Numbered from the stretch's first letter, positions 24,239 through 33,434 are shown. The stretch: 64,000 nucleotides of DNA from JAFGPF01 sp964500415 (GCA_964500415.1 CAZCOB010000008.1:1-64000); one strand, 5' to 3'. The notes: generated by a model not told the origin, from the sequence alone. Program-made: numbers and translations.

Positions 24239-25414
24239 TTATAGCAGCGAGGGGATGTCTTTTATCGTGATATCAATCCCTCGCTGTGTGCTTACTAAGC
24301 CTTCCTGGCGCTTCTTTTGTTCCGAAATGAGATTGATGGCTTTGCTAAAGTAATTCCTGATCTTTTCCATGTCGCTCATCTCCGAAAGCACTACGGTAAC
24401 CTCCATGGTGCCTTTTTCTCTTGGATAATCACCGCTTCTGATAATTGCTTCCGGAGCCATATTTTTGATGTAAGTCCCCAGCTCTTTTATGAGGTCAACG
24501 TTAATTTCCTTGGCGGGGGCGGACACGAGGTAGAGTGCTCTCTTTGAGTCCAGGGGATTGCATTTAATGGACAGCCCGCTGATGGCTTCGTCCAGTGCCT
24601 GAGTTCCTTTCTGCGTCTCAGACGCCTTTACCCTGAAGTGCCGGGTTGATGTGAAGAGTGATTTGAATCCCGAGGTCTGTGACCGACCGAATCCTAGAGT
24701 GGTCCAGCCTACCAGCGTCTGGATGATATCACCGGCATCGAGTATCTTGGCGCCGATGTACCTGGACTTTATTTCTTCGCCGGCGCAGAGCAGGTTGAAA
24801 AAGGGCTGCACGATGTTGTGATTTATCTTATCGAGATTATTTCTAAGATGCTCATCTTTCATAACGTATCTCTGGTTATCGACGAGGAAGATGGCATCAG
24901 CCACCAGGTAGCTTGATTTCAGGCAGGTGGCCACATTATAAACCGTCCGCTCTTCAGTCGACTCTTCATGGTCAAAGGGGAGGACGATGAGATTATATAC
25001 CGGCTTATCTACATAACGTTCTTTTATCTGCTGTGTCATGACGGAGATGGCTCCGGACCCGGTGCCTCCGGCCGCCCCGGCACAAAGTAGAAAGGCATCC
25101 GTCTCCTGGAAATGCTTGGAGTTCCGTATTGTCTCGACGACCTTATCGGCGTCTTCACGGGCAATCTCTGCACCCAGTTCGTTGATTTTCCCAACGCCGT
25201 GGCCGCTGGTCTTCTTATTACCGATTAGAATGCGGTGTTCGTAATCGGATTTAATAGTTGTCAGCCCACTCAGGTCAGCGCGGTCGGTATTTACAGCATG
25301 AACGCCCGTAATAATATCCAGCCCGCGGAGGCCGCGGGCTCTTCCGTTAAGGCGGGCAAACTCATCGGCGATTCTACCGCCGCATTGTCCGAAGCCAACA
25401 ATAACTAACTTCAT
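24239..25414 (-). CDS. CetZ/FtsZ-like tubulin-superfamily GTPase, paralogue 2
   Basis: A 391-aa protein, the same length as paralogue 1 and closely similar throughout. T1 is VGFGQCGGRIADEF, T2 HAVNTDRADL, T3 GHGVGKINELGAEIA, T4 GAAGGTGSGA, and the T7 region ILDAGDIIQT. It ends KDIPSLL. Differences concentrate in the C-terminal third before that tail and in the insert after the T7 helix. It converges on the 170-aa coiled-coil gene. Two paralogues retained together suggests copolymers or separate roles, as with multiple archaeal CetZs (family knowledge); no direct evidence here. Confidence 0.85.
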   Translation of the reverse strand: MKLVIVGFGQCGGRIADEFARLNGRARGLRGLDIITGVHAVNTDRADLSGLTTIKSDYEHRILIGNKKTSGHGVGKINELGAEIAREDADKVVETIRNSKHFQETDAFLLCAGAAGGTGSGAISVMTQQIKERYVDKPVYNLIVLPFDHEESTEERTVYNVATCLKSSYLVADAIFLVDNQRYVMKDEHLRNNLDKINHNIVQPFFNLLCAGEEIKSRYIGAKILDAGDIIQTLVGWTTLGFGRSQTSGFKSLFTSTRHFRVKASETQKGTQALDEAISGLSIKCNPLDSKRALYLVSAPAKEINVDLIKELGTYIKNMAPEAIIRSGDYPREKGTMEVTVVLSEMSDMEKIRNYFSKAINLISEQKKRQEGLVSTQRGIDITIKDIPSLL

Positions 25415-25441
25415 AACTCACCTTAATCAGATGGTTTACTT

Positions 25442-25471
25442 ATTTTACGCAATTCCGCAATGGCTTGTCAA
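25442..25471 (-). promoter_or_regulatory. promoter of CetZ-like paralogue 2
   Basis: Minus strand TTGACA (25466-25471), 18-bp spacer, TAAAAT (25442-25447); start codon 28 bp further on. Unlike paralogue 1 there is no palindrome over the -10 box. Confidence 0.6.
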
Positions 25472-25507
25472 TCAGTACTTATGTACGCGGTGTGTTTTTT
25501 TATTTTA

Positions 25508-26521
25508 TTACAGCCCTTTTTGAGCCATGTAAACGGCCAGGTCACCGAGGCGACAGCTATAGCCCCACTCGTTATCGTACCAGGCAAGTATCTTGACCAT
25601 GTTCCCGCCGATGACCATAGTACCGGGACCGTCGATGATGGAACTGTGGGGATTACCCTTGAAGTCCATGCTGACCAGCTCTTCATCGCAGTACTCCAGG
25701 ATACCCTTCATAGGCCCTGCGGCGGCTTTCTTCATAGCCTCGTTAACCTGCTCCACGGTGACTTCTTTTTCAAGGTCGCAAACGAAGTCGATAACAGAGA
25801 CGGTCGGTGTAGGCACGCGCATCGAGAAACCATGAATTTTACCTTCCAGTCCTTCGACTAGACGGCCTACCAGTCTGGCGGCACCGGTGGTGGTGGGAAT
25901 CATGTTCAGGCCGGAGGCACGCGCACGGCGCGGGTCTTTGTGAATGGTGTCCAGCACTACCTGGTCGTTAGTGTATGAGTGGATGGTGGTCATCAGTCCC
26001 TTGCTGATTCTGAAGTTTTCATGGAGGACCTTGACGGGTGGGGCGATGCCGTTAGTGGTGCAGGAAGCGTTGGAGACGACATTGTGCTTGGTGGGGTCGT
26101 AGGTTTTTTCGTTGACGCCGAGGACTAGGGTGACGTCCTCGTTCTTGGCGGGGGCGGAGATGATAACTTTTTTAGCGCCGCCGCTGCGATGGGCGACCGC
26201 CTTGGTGGCGTCTGTAAAGAGGCCGGTGGACTCGATGACGATATCGACACCGTAGTCCTTCCAGGGTATCGCGGCGGGGTCACGCTCCTGGATTACTTTA
26301 ATCTCCTGGCCGTCAACGATGATGGCGTTGTCTCCGGCAGCTACATCGCCGGCATAGCGCCCGAAGACGCTGTCCCATTTCAGCAGGTGGGCATTGGTCT
26401 TCGTATCGGCCAGGTCATTAACGGCGACCACTTCCAGGTCGTCTTTGTGGTACTGTTTCATGGCCCTGAGGGTGAGTCGGCCGATACGACCGAAGCCATT
26501 GATGCCGATTCTGGTTTTCAT
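25508..26521 (-). CDS. gap: glyceraldehyde-3-phosphate dehydrogenase, type I
   Basis: A 337-aa protein. NAD(P)-binding N-terminus TRIGINGFGRIGRLTLRAM; active-site SNASCTTNGIAP with the nucleophilic Cys. The second Cys of the usual SCTTNC is Gly here. C-terminal WYDNEWGYSCRLGDLA. It works in glycolysis or gluconeogenesis together with the enolase 2 kb upstream. RBS AGGAGGCG. It lies 28 bp after the dehydratase-like gene, so a shared transcript is likely. Confidence 0.96.
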   Translation of the reverse strand: MKTRIGINGFGRIGRLTLRAMKQYHKDDLEVVAVNDLADTKTNAHLLKWDSVFGRYAGDVAAGDNAIIVDGQEIKVIQERDPAAIPWKDYGVDIVIESTGLFTDATKAVAHRSGGAKKVIISAPAKNEDVTLVLGVNEKTYDPTKHNVVSNASCTTNGIAPPVKVLHENFRISKGLMTTIHSYTNDQVVLDTIHKDPRRARASGLNMIPTTTGAARLVGRLVEGLEGKIHGFSMRVPTPTVSVIDFVCDLEKEVTVEQVNEAMKKAAAGPMKGILEYCDEELVSMDFKGNPHSSIIDGPGTMVIGGNMVKILAWYDNEWGYSCRLGDLAVYMAQKGL

Positions 26522-26549
26522 TTTCGCCTCCTGTATAAATATTATTCGC

Positions 26550-27581
26550 TTATCCTTTAAGAGCCTTGCTGTATTTATCCTTCCTTTGGAGGGACCGACT
26601 CCGCTGTATCATGTCCAAAAAAGCCTCGATGCGGGTCTTGATATGGTTATTCAGGAAGAAGTCGGCGTTGCCTTCCAGCGTCAGCACGGGCAGGTCAAGC
26701 GCATCCCGGAAGATGATGTCGCCGATACCGCGGTGACAGAAGGCCTGCACATAGTGGATAACGCCGTCTATCCGCCTTTTGGGCAGTTCCGTTTGTATAT
26801 CCCTGAGACGCTCGTGGATGGAGTAGGGGTAAGTGTAGCTGGAATACTGCTCGGCCAGGGACTTGCCGGGAGTGGGCATGGCAAACTGACGCTGAACCTC
26901 GTTGAAGACGACCCTGGCGCCGTGTTTTTCGATGAAGTTGTAGAGTTCTCCGGCATAGACCGAGGGCACACCAATATAGGCCAGCCTGAGTTCGCTGGTG
27001 GGGTAGGTAGGACGCTGCGAGCAGGCTTCCACCAGATTATTCAGCTCCTGTCGGTACTGGCGAAAATTTTGGTTAAAGTCGGAGGCGGAGACGAGCCAGA
27101 GGTGGTTCTCGCGGCCGCTGACCGTATTTTCCTGCCAGGTAAGACTGTCCAGTTTAAGGGCAAGGTCGCGGGCCGGCTGGAGTTCTTCTCTGACTTCATC
27201 AGCGGCTTCAAGCGTGGTGCAAAGAATCGATGCCAGCGCTTTGATGGCTTCCTGCATGCGGTGAGTATCGGGTCGTTCGGGGTAGGCGAAGGGTATAGTG
27301 TTCAGCCCTCTAAGTTTCAGAATCTCCATGAGCATGAGGGTATTGGAACAATCGCCGCTAGTAACGCAGATGACATCCTGGATGCCGGTTTCCATGCATA
27401 CCCCGTAGATACCCTTTATCCAGCTACAGCAGTTGAGCGGGAAGCCGGCCCTTTCGGCGATGGTGATGAGCCGCCCCGGATCGGGGTCGGAAACGAGGAC
27501 ATTGTTCAGGTCGATTGGCTGATAACCGGCGGCTATCAAAACCTCTACGGGCACGGTAGTGGTGATGCCAATCTTTTTCAT
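26550..27581 (-). CDS. 2-hydroxyacyl-CoA dehydratase D-component-like protein
   Basis: A 343-aa protein of the HgdB/FldC/BcrC family. Fe-S cluster Cys lie in FPLNCCSWIKGIYG, TSGDCSNT and VQAFCHRGIGDIIFRDAL, followed by PVLTLEGNADFFLN. Family members form the cluster-bearing half of radical-type dehydratases or benzoyl-CoA-type reductases and need an ATP-dependent activator, which is not in this window. A single subunit alone next to gap is unusual; it may be a stand-alone relative of unknown activity rather than a true dehydratase. Confidence 0.8.
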   Translation of the reverse strand: MKKIGITTTVPVEVLIAAGYQPIDLNNVLVSDPDPGRLITIAERAGFPLNCCSWIKGIYGVCMETGIQDVICVTSGDCSNTLMLMEILKLRGLNTIPFAYPERPDTHRMQEAIKALASILCTTLEAADEVREELQPARDLALKLDSLTWQENTVSGRENHLWLVSASDFNQNFRQYRQELNNLVEACSQRPTYPTSELRLAYIGVPSVYAGELYNFIEKHGARVVFNEVQRQFAMPTPGKSLAEQYSSYTYPYSIHERLRDIQTELPKRRIDGVIHYVQAFCHRGIGDIIFRDALDLPVLTLEGNADFFLNNHIKTRIEAFLDMIQRSRSLQRKDKYSKALKG

Positions 27582-27595
27582 TTAGACTTATTATA

Positions 27596-28585
27596 TCAGT
27601 TTTGGCGGTAATATATAATGCCTTTTCCGGGCAGCTTGTTGACAATGCTGTCGTTGGCCATCATCTCCAGGTGAGCCAGCGTTTCAAAGATAGCCATTCT
27701 TTTATGAAATTCAGGCAGGTCCTGCCAGCGGGAATTATCTCCCCAGGTTATTTCCCGGGCTATCTGGTAGGTCGTTCTGGCTTCCTCTCCCATGATTGTA
27801 AGAATTTCCTGGTTTCTCTGCTCGTGGTGCTTAATAATTTCGTCGATGCGCGGCCTGAATGCGGTAAAGGGCTGGTCGTGGCCGGGCAGGACAAGCTCGA
27901 CGTTTAGCCTTCTTAGCTCTTTGAGCGACTCTATATACCGGCCGAGCGGGTTTTCTATCGACTGCGGGTGGACACTGATATTGGGCGTGATTTTCGGCAG
28001 AATGTGGTCGCCGGAGAGCAGGATTCTCTTCTCGGGTTCGTAGAGGCAGAGATGGCCGGATGAGTGCCCCGGCGTCCAGATAACGCGGAAGGTAAACTCG
28101 CCGGTAGTGATGGTGTCCCCATCGCGTAGGGTGATATCGGGCGGGGTGGCATCGACGTACTGCTCCAATCCCACCGTGGCGTCCCGGAGCTTTTCCATCT
28201 CCTCTCGGGGCGTGCCGTTATCAACGAGCATACGGTCGGTCTGGTGTAGCAATTCCTCCATGTGGACGTACCGGGGTTCGATGAAATCTTTTTCGATGGG
28301 GTGCATGGCGATGGTGGCCCCGGAGAGTCTTTTTATTCTGCCGGCCATACCGAAATGGTCGGGATGGACGTGAGTGACCAGTATCTGGGAGATTGACTCG
28401 AATCCCAGCCCTTTTTTAACCAGGGTATTGTGCATGGTGCCGAATGACGCGTCCGTGTTCCAGCCGGTATCGACGAGGAGATAGCCTTTATCCCCGCGGA
28501 TAAGATAAGCGTTAATATGCGACGGCCCCCCAATATCATCAATCGGCAGCTTTATCCAGGTGATACCCGGTGAAATATCAGTCAT
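27596..28585 (-). CDS. MBL-fold metallo-hydrolase
   Basis: A 329-aa protein. The zinc motif HVHPDHFGMAG (residues ~71-81), HSSGHLCLYEP and SGDHILP mark the beta-lactamase fold; a C-terminal winged-helix-like part with AIFETLAHLEMMAND follows, as in the LACTB2/GloB-like group. The substrate is unknown: thioester or acyl hydrolysis is typical. Its start overlaps the enolase stop by 8 bp, so the two are translationally coupled. Confidence 0.85.
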   Translation of the reverse strand: MTDISPGITWIKLPIDDIGGPSHINAYLIRGDKGYLLVDTGWNTDASFGTMHNTLVKKGLGFESISQILVTHVHPDHFGMAGRIKRLSGATIAMHPIEKDFIEPRYVHMEELLHQTDRMLVDNGTPREEMEKLRDATVGLEQYVDATPPDITLRDGDTITTGEFTFRVIWTPGHSSGHLCLYEPEKRILLSGDHILPKITPNISVHPQSIENPLGRYIESLKELRRLNVELVLPGHDQPFTAFRPRIDEIIKHHEQRNQEILTIMGEEARTTYQIAREITWGDNSRWQDLPEFHKRMAIFETLAHLEMMANDSIVNKLPGKGIIYYRQN

Positions 28586-29873
28586 TTCTTCCCTTCAGGT
28601 TATAGAATGCCTTCAGTCCGGCATAGCTGGCGCTTTCCTGAAGCTCGTCCTCGATGCGGAGGAGGCGGTTGTACTTGGCGGTACGCTCGGAGCGGCAGGG
28701 GGCGCCGGTCTTTATCTGGCCGGTGTTCAGTCCCACGGCAAGGTCGGCGATGGTCGTATCTTCGGTCTCACCGGAGCGGTGACTGACAATGGCCGTCCAG
28801 CCGGACTGCTGGGCCATCCTGATGGCGTCGATAGTCTCCGTCAGCGTGCCTATCTGGTTAAGCTTGATGAGGATGGAGTTGGACGCCTTCTGGCTGATGC
28901 CCTGCGCGAGACGCCCGACGTTGGTGACATAAAGGTCATCGCCGACAAGCTGGATTTTACCGCCCAGTTTTTCGGTGATAAGCTGCCAGCCTTCCCAGTC
29001 GTCCTCGGCCATGCCGTCCTCAATAGAGATGATAGGGTATTCGGCAGCCCACTTGACATAATAGTCAACCATCTCGGCGGAGGTCAGCGTCTTGCCTTCC
29101 CTGGCGAGAACGTATTTGCCGTCCTCGTAGAACTCGCTGGAGGCGGGGTCGAGGGCAATATAGCAGTCTTTGCCGGGCTTGTAGCCGGCCGACTCGATGG
29201 CGGCCAGGATAGCTTCCACCGCCTCCCGATTGGAGGGAAGGGAGGGGGCAAAGCCGCCCTCGTCGCCGACATTGGTATTGAGCCCTTTGTCCTTGAGGAC
29301 TTTCTTCAGGGCATGGTAAACCTCGGCGCCCATACGCATGGCCTGGCTGAAGCTAACGGCACCGACCGGCATTACCATGAACTCCTGGAGGTCTGTGGAA
29401 TTGGCGGCGTGCCTGCCACCGTTGAGGATATTCATCATCGGCACCGGCAGGGTATAGGTATTCACGCCGCCGAGGTAGCGGTAGAGGGGCATGTCCATGA
29501 GCCTGGCGGCGGCGTGGGCTACCGCCAGCGACGTTCCCAGGATAGCGTTAGCGCCGAGGCGCGATTTATCAGGGGTGCCGTCGAGTTCTGTAAGGGCGTG
29601 GTCGATGGCCGTCTGGTCTTCGGCGGACATCCCGATGATGACTCCGGCAATGCTGTCGTTGACATTGGCGACCGCCTTGAGGACGCCCTTGCCGTTATAT
29701 CGTGACTTGTCACCGTCGCGGAGCTCCACGGCTTCGTGCGTGCCGGTACTGGCCCCGGAGGGCACCGCGGCGCGACCCAGCGTGCCGTCGTACAGTTCGA
29801 CCTCCACTTCGAGGGTAGGATTGCCGCGGGAATCCAGTATTTCCATGGCTTTTACATTTTCAATCGTTGACAT
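28578..29873 (-). CDS. eno: enolase
   Basis: A 431-aa protein of normal length. IENVKAMEILDSRGNPTLEVEV at the N-terminus, GASTGTHEAVELRDGDKSRY, MMNILNGGRHAANSTDLQEFM, and SHRSGETEDTTIADLAVGL. Converts 2-phosphoglycerate to PEP. Part of a minus-strand block with gap and near the PEP synthase end of the window, giving a lower-glycolysis/gluconeogenesis grouping. Confidence 0.97.
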   Translation of the reverse strand: MSTIENVKAMEILDSRGNPTLEVEVELYDGTLGRAAVPSGASTGTHEAVELRDGDKSRYNGKGVLKAVANVNDSIAGVIIGMSAEDQTAIDHALTELDGTPDKSRLGANAILGTSLAVAHAAARLMDMPLYRYLGGVNTYTLPVPMMNILNGGRHAANSTDLQEFMVMPVGAVSFSQAMRMGAEVYHALKKVLKDKGLNTNVGDEGGFAPSLPSNREAVEAILAAIESAGYKPGKDCYIALDPASSEFYEDGKYVLAREGKTLTSAEMVDYYVKWAAEYPIISIEDGMAEDDWEGWQLITEKLGGKIQLVGDDLYVTNVGRLAQGISQKASNSILIKLNQIGTLTETIDAIRMAQQSGWTAIVSHRSGETEDTTIADLAVGLNTGQIKTGAPCRSERTAKYNRLLRIEDELQESASYAGLKAFYNLKGRND

Positions 29874-29895
29874 TTTACACTCCCATTCCCTGGAA

Positions 29896-30384
29896 TTACG
29901 GCTGGTTATTGATAAGCTCTAAAGCCTTGTTTATAGCGTCTTTCGGACTGTCGGCTATGATGATACTATCGTCGGCCTTCCCGTCAATCGAGAGCGACCA
30001 GGTATTCAGGCCGATGACGGGGATGCCGCTTTGCAGAGCGTGGCCGATTTCCGAGAGCGTGCCGTAGCTACCGTCGATGGCGATGATTGCCTGCGCCGAC
30101 TTGACGACCGCCACGTTCCGGGCGTAGCCGAATCCGGTAACGATAGGTATCTTAACGTAGGGATTGGCGTCCAGGCGGCTATTTCCGGGGAGGATACCGA
30201 TGGTGAGTCCGCCCTCGTTGCTGGCGCCCCGGCAGGCGGCTTGCATAACGCCCCCCAGTCCCCCGCAGACCAGCACGGCGCCCTGACGGGCAATCTCCCG
30301 GCCTACTTCCTCGGCGATGCTGGCTACCTGTGGTGAGACTGCTCCGCCGCCGATAACCCCGATGAATATGATTTTATCCTTCAT
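29896..30384 (-). CDS. TIGR00725-type LOG/SLOG-fold protein
   Basis: A 162-aa Rossmann-like protein: FIGVIGGGAVSPQVASIAEEVG, LVCGGLGGVMQAACRGASNEGG, and IDGSYGTLSEIGHALQSGIPVIGL. The GGxGGVM and GxYGTLSE motifs are those of nucleotide-processing LOG-related proteins, but the catalytic PGGxGTxxE Glu motif is present only as GSYGTLSE. Nucleotide binding is expected; the substrate is unknown. Lies 22 bp after enolase in the reverse order (upstream of it). Confidence 0.85.
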   Translation of the reverse strand: MKDKIIFIGVIGGGAVSPQVASIAEEVGREIARQGAVLVCGGLGGVMQAACRGASNEGGLTIGILPGNSRLDANPYVKIPIVTGFGYARNVAVVKSAQAIIAIDGSYGTLSEIGHALQSGIPVIGLNTWSLSIDGKADDSIIIADSPKDAINKALELINNQP

Positions 30385-30467
30385 TGAAAATTTCCTTCAG
30401 ATATGGAAATTATAACATTGGAGATTGGAATGTAGCAAAAAACCTTCGTGGGCACCACTCCGCGGGC

Positions 30468-30511
30468 TAAGCAGAGAATGATGCGAGGGTGGTAGGGTGG
30501 GAATAGATAAC
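30468..30511. repeat. interspersed repeat, family R2, copy 1
   Basis: GCTAAGCAGAGAATGATGCG followed by AGGGTGGTAGGGTGGGAATAGATAAC. A second copy with a few substitutions lies at 33518-33561. It occupies the gap between pth and the LOG-like gene. Confidence 0.6.
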
Positions 30512-30540
30512 TTAGAAATGGGATGTGGGAGGCAGTCTGG

Positions 30541-31122
30541 TTAGTTGAACTTGTTCATGGCGGCGGACAGGCCTTCCGTGAGGAGGCAGGCTATGGCCTG
30601 GCCGACGTCGGGCATAATCTTGTCGATAATCCTTTTCTCTTCCCGGGTAAAGTCGGAGAGGACGTAGTCTATAACCGCCTCTTCCTTTTCGGCATCGGTA
30701 CCATCGATTATCTCGGGTCGCCCGATGCCGACCCTGACACGGTAGAAGTCTTTGGTGCCGAGACGGGCGATGATGGAGTCGATTCCTTTATGCCCGCTGG
30801 ACCCACCGCCGAGCCGGAGGCGTATCTTGCCGGTGGGTAGGTCGAGGTCGTCGTGGATAATGATAAGGTCGGCCGGGGTGATATTGAGCCTTCTTACCAG
30901 GGCGCTCACCGATTCGCCGCTGGCGTTCATATAGGTCTGGGGGCGTGCCAGCACGACCCGATTGCCGGCAATATTGCCGATGCCGGTGCGGGCGTGCCCC
31001 TGCTGCCTGTCGAAGCGGATACCATACGTCCTGGTCAGGTGGCGGACACACATAAAGCCGACATTATGGCGGTTGCGAGAGTATAAAAACCCCGGATTAC
31101 CCAGTCCAACGATGAGTTTCAT
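30541..31122 (-). CDS. pth: peptidyl-tRNA hydrolase
   Basis: A 193-aa protein. ATG at 31122 overlaps the ligA TGA by one base (TGATG). LIVGLGNPGFLYSRNRHNVGF holds the substrate-binding Asn and catalytic His; RPQTYMNASGESV and IIHDDLDLPTGKIRLRLGGGSSGHKGIDSI are further signatures. Releases peptides from dropped-off tRNAs. Coupled to ligA. Confidence 0.96.
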   Translation of the reverse strand: MKLIVGLGNPGFLYSRNRHNVGFMCVRHLTRTYGIRFDRQQGHARTGIGNIAGNRVVLARPQTYMNASGESVSALVRRLNITPADLIIIHDDLDLPTGKIRLRLGGGSSGHKGIDSIIARLGTKDFYRVRVGIGRPEIIDGTDAEKEEAVIDYVLSDFTREEKRIIDKIMPDVGQAIACLLTEGLSAAMNKFN

Positions 31123-33434
31123 CAAGTCGCCTCTTCGAGCATTTTAAGGAATTCCTGCTCAGAAAGTATTTTGATACCCAGTTCCTGAGCGCGGGCCATC
31201 TTGGAGCCGGGGTCGACGCCGGCGACGACGTAATCGGTCTTGCGGGTGACGTTGTCCTTGGCGGCGCCGCCGAGTTCTTTTATCCTGGCCTCCGCCTCCT
31301 GGCGGGAGAAAGATTCCAGCCGGCCGGTAAGGACGAACTCCTGGCCGGAGAGGGGCAGCTCTTTCTGAGCTTCGTTGGCTTCTTCCAATCTTACGCCGGC
31401 CTCTTTCAACCTATTGATAATATTCAGGTTGTCTTCCTGCCGGAAGAAAGCGGTAATACTATCGGCAATCTTGGGGCCGACGGCGCTTATTTCCACCAGG
31501 TCGTCCGCCGGTGCCTTCGCCAGTTCATCAAGGCTGTGATATTTACCGGCCAGGACCTCCGCCATCTCAGCGCCGACATGCCTGATGCCGAGGGCGAAGA
31601 TAACCCTGGCCAGCGGGCGCTCTTTGCTGTTCCTGATAGCATTGATAATATTCGCCGCGCTTTTATCTGCCAGCTTCTCTAGTGAGAGAACATCATCCCA
31701 TGTTAGTTCTTGGCTTATACCAGTTTCCTTTAATATTCCAGGGAGAAGGCTATCCACTCTTTCTTTTAAGGTGTTTATTTGTGTTTTGGATAAGCCGTAA
31801 TTAGTGTGAACAGAGTTATTATCCTGGTTGTTAGATAATATCCTGTCGGTGAGTCTTTTTAGAACGGAAACTTGATTTACAGGGAGGTATCTCTTGGATA
31901 TTATTGCCTCTTCCATCTTGGAAATCGTACTTTTAGCTAAGTCTCTTGCATTTAATAGTTGTCTTTCTGTTAATGCATACAAGTCGGCGATGTCCTTAAT
32001 CAGCCCTCCCCGGTAAAGCGTGGCGCTGAGATTTTCGCCGATTCCCCGGATATCCATGGCCCCGCGCGAGGCGAAGTGCTCGATACGCTGCTGCGCCTGC
32101 GCGGGACAGGCGGCGTTGACGCAGTAGTACATGACTTCGCCCTCCGGCCTGACTACCTCGCCGCCGCATTCGGGGCAGGCTGGCTGTCCCTTATCGTTTT
32201 TCGGCAACTTTTCCAGCAGGCTGAACTCTTTTTCCTTGCCGGTGCGCTTGCTGACAATCGGCCCGACAACCTCCGGGATAACCTCTCCCGCCCTCTGGAT
32301 GATGACCGTATCGCCGATGCGGATATCCTTGCGCCGGATATCGTCCTCGTTGTGCAGGGCGGCCTGCCTGATGGTGACGCCTCCCACCGATACCGGCTCC
32401 AGGATGGCGTAGGGATTGAGGGTGCCCGTACGCCCGACGCTGATGCCGATGTCGTTGAGTACAGTGGTGCCTTGGACGGCGGGGAACTTGTAGGCGATGG
32501 CCCAGCGCGGCTCGCGGCCGATGTCCCCGAGCCCTTCTTGCAGAGTAAGCTGGTTTATCTTGATAACGATGCCGTCGGCCTCGTACTGGAGGCTTTCCCG
32601 CTGCGCTTCCCAGGTCTTGTAATACTCTTCCACTTCTTTGATATTTTTCAGCCGGCGGTTGTTGGGATTTACCTTGAAATTCAACGATTTCAACCATTCC
32701 ATGGTCTCCCAGTGTGTTTTTCTGGGGGCTTCCGCACCAATGGGGTAGCCCAGCATATAGATGAAAATATCCAGCGGGCGTTTAGCGGTGATACGGGAAT
32801 CAAGCTGGCGCACCGAGCCGGCGGCGGCATTGCGGGGGTTGGCAAAGAGGGGCAGCCCTTCCTCCTCTCTTTCCTTATTCAGCTTATGGAAGCCCGTTTT
32901 AGACAGGTAGACCTCTCCCCGCACCTCGAAGCGGGGTGGGGTGTCTCCGGGGACGGAGAGGGGAATACTGCGGATGGTCCTCAGGTTCTGGGTGATATTT
33001 TCCCCCCTGAGGCCATCGCCGCGGGTGGCCCCGGTCACAAACTGACCGTCAATATAGGTCAGGGCTACGGCCAGTCCGTCTATCTTGTGTTCGCCGACGA
33101 AGTCGAATGGTATATCACCGGCCAGCCGGGAGGTTCGTGTGTACCAGGCGAGTAGTTCGTCTTCAGAAAAAACGTTGCCGAGTGAGAGCAGGGGCTGGGG
33201 GTGCGCCACTACCCCGAAGGCCTCGACCGGAGCGGCACCGACGCGTTGGGTGGGAGAGTCCGGCGTCAGGAACTGGGGGTGTTGTTCCTCCAGTTTCTTG
33301 AGTTCCCGCATCAGGTCGTCGTATTCGGCGTCGCTGATTTCCGGGCTGTCCAGCACGTAGTAACGATAGTTGTGGCGGTTAATTTCGGCCTTTAATTGCT
33401 CGATTTTCGATTTTGCTTCGTCGGAGCCGGTCAC
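31122..33434 (-). CDS. ligA: NAD-dependent DNA ligase with an extra internal segment
   Basis: A 770-aa protein, about 100 longer than usual LigA. Adenylation domain with the nucleotidyl Lys in HKIDGLAV (K117), OB fold, four-Cys zinc finger (CPECG ... CVNAACP, residues 420-443), HhH domain, and BRCT at the end. The extra ~95 residues (about 490-584) lie in the HhH region. Their first part (RDLAKSTISKMEEAIISK) resembles the following normal motif (EKLADKSAANIINAIRNSK), suggesting a partial internal duplication that diverged and became A/T-rich. The frame is intact. There are no intein splice motifs. Confidence 0.94.
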   Translation of the reverse strand: MTGSDEAKSKIEQLKAEINRHNYRYYVLDSPEISDAEYDDLMRELKKLEEQHPQFLTPDSPTQRVGAAPVEAFGVVAHPQPLLSLGNVFSEDELLAWYTRTSRLAGDIPFDFVGEHKIDGLAVALTYIDGQFVTGATRGDGLRGENITQNLRTIRSIPLSVPGDTPPRFEVRGEVYLSKTGFHKLNKEREEEGLPLFANPRNAAAGSVRQLDSRITAKRPLDIFIYMLGYPIGAEAPRKTHWETMEWLKSLNFKVNPNNRRLKNIKEVEEYYKTWEAQRESLQYEADGIVIKINQLTLQEGLGDIGREPRWAIAYKFPAVQGTTVLNDIGISVGRTGTLNPYAILEPVSVGGVTIRQAALHNEDDIRRKDIRIGDTVIIQRAGEVIPEVVGPIVSKRTGKEKEFSLLEKLPKNDKGQPACPECGGEVVRPEGEVMYYCVNAACPAQAQQRIEHFASRGAMDIRGIGENLSATLYRGGLIKDIADLYALTERQLLNARDLAKSTISKMEEAIISKRYLPVNQVSVLKRLTDRILSNNQDNNSVHTNYGLSKTQINTLKERVDSLLPGILKETGISQELTWDDVLSLEKLADKSAANIINAIRNSKERPLARVIFALGIRHVGAEMAEVLAGKYHSLDELAKAPADDLVEISAVGPKIADSITAFFRQEDNLNIINRLKEAGVRLEEANEAQKELPLSGQEFVLTGRLESFSRQEAEARIKELGGAAKDNVTRKTDYVVAGVDPGSKMARAQELGIKILSEQEFLKMLEEAT

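Noticed and set aside
31685..31967. Possible intein in LigA
   Set aside because: No splice-junction Cys/Ser or His-Asn motifs and no homing-endonuclease motifs; too short; resembles a duplicated HhH segment instead.
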